Program-made: the position numbers and the translations under genes
NCBI GenBank assembly: GCA_900557405.1
Contig: USSF01000080.1
Location: 1-7,481, forward strand
Source of the DNA: an uncultured Prevotella sp.
GTDB lineage: Bacteria; Bacteroidota; Bacteroidia; Bacteroidales; Bacteroidaceae
Length of the DNA: 7,481 nt
Reading direction: 5' to 3'
Notes under the pieces: model-generated
What the model was told of the DNA's origin: nothing
The model's input: only the letters and a program-made list of their open reading frames with translations
Database searches by the model: none
In this document: positions 7,276-7,481 of the stretch, one piece after another
How positions within the stretch are numbered: position 1 is the stretch's first letter
How the letters are laid out: each line of letters begins with the position of its first letter

Positions 7276-7317
7276 TCCTGTTTGATTTTCCAAAGTCACC
7301 TCATCCCCTTTGGACTG

Positions 7318-7481
7318 TCATTTCTGAAAATCATCAAATGGTAAAGAATTGAATTTATCAAAATCAGAGTTGAATAATTTGTCTTGTATCACACGATACT
7401 TTTCAAATTCTGATTCTGCGAAACTTTTGGCAAATTCAGCAGAAACCTTTCCTGCATCATGTAATACGGCATCACCTCCAG
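7318..7481 (-). CDS. RhuM-family protein, C-terminal part only (runs off the window)
   Basis: The last 53 codons and the TGA stop (7318-7320) of a minus-strand gene that begins beyond the right edge. The segments HDAGKVSAEFAKSFAESEFE and EKYRVIQDKLFNSDFDKF match the conserved C-terminus of the RhuM family (named after rhuM of Salmonella pathogenicity island 3; full-length members are about 330-350 residues). The function of RhuM proteins is not settled. In many bacteria they sit in or beside type I restriction-modification operons or other accessory islands, so the DNA to the right of this window may be such a region; that is inference. The tail after SDFDKF is slightly extended (NSLPFDDFQK). 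No frameshift is visible in the part seen. Confidence 0.8.
   Translation of the reverse strand, partial: GGDAVLHDAGKVSAEFAKSFAESEFEKYRVIQDKLFNSDFDKFNSLPFDDFQK

Noticed and set aside
6560..7276. Longer phosphatase gene starting at 7276
   Set aside because: The 26 extra residues are polar and unlike HAD proteins, and the standard family start MLIILDFDGT is available at 7198.
7289..7314. Possible terminator after the RhuM gene (TCCAAAG / CTTTGGA, 12-nt loop)
   Set aside because: The stem is only 7 bp and there is no T-run on either strand after it.

Overview
The window looks like a piece of a Bacteroidales genome, most like Prevotella or Bacteroides. The evidence is a TonB-dependent receptor with an N-terminal carboxypeptidase-regulatory-like domain, a lipoprotein with a Bacteroidota surface-export signal (Cys-Ser-Asp-Asp-Asp), exact matches to the Bacteroidota -7 promoter box (TAnnTTTG), and weak purine-rich ribosome binding sites. 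The genus is inference.

Layout. Positions 1-106 hold a rho-independent terminator serving something left of the window. Positions 107-532 (minus) are the C-terminal remnant of a DUF234-type ATPase whose AAA domain is missing. About 100 bp of A/T-rich DNA follows, then an intact DUF4143-type AAA ATPase (635-1882, minus). Positions 1883-2094 are a divergent regulatory region. It carries two near-identical 31-bp repeats, each centred on the palindrome TGCGGATATCCGCA, which bracket a predicted promoter for the ATPase gene. It also carries the likely promoter of a plus-strand operon: a TonB-dependent receptor (2116-4923) and a surface lipoprotein with a predicted beta-helix fold (4993-6495), ending at a strong 15-bp hairpin terminator (6525-6565). 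Convergent to it are a HAD-family phosphatase (6560-7198, minus) and, at the right edge, the last 53 codons of a RhuM-family protein (7318-7481, minus).

How it fits together. The receptor and lipoprotein probably form an outer-membrane uptake pair in which the lipoprotein captures ligand at the surface and the receptor imports it with TonB energy. The lipoprotein is not SusD-like and there is no glycanase, so the substrate cannot be read from the window. The flanks look accessory: one decayed and one intact ATPase/nuclease-like gene on the left and a RhuM gene on the right, all more A/T-rich by eye than the operon. No rRNA, tRNA, CRISPR array or insertion sequence was seen.

The observation most worth following up is the pair of 31-bp palindromic repeats around the ATPase promoter, arranged as an autoregulatory operator might be. 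Nothing here proves a new system.
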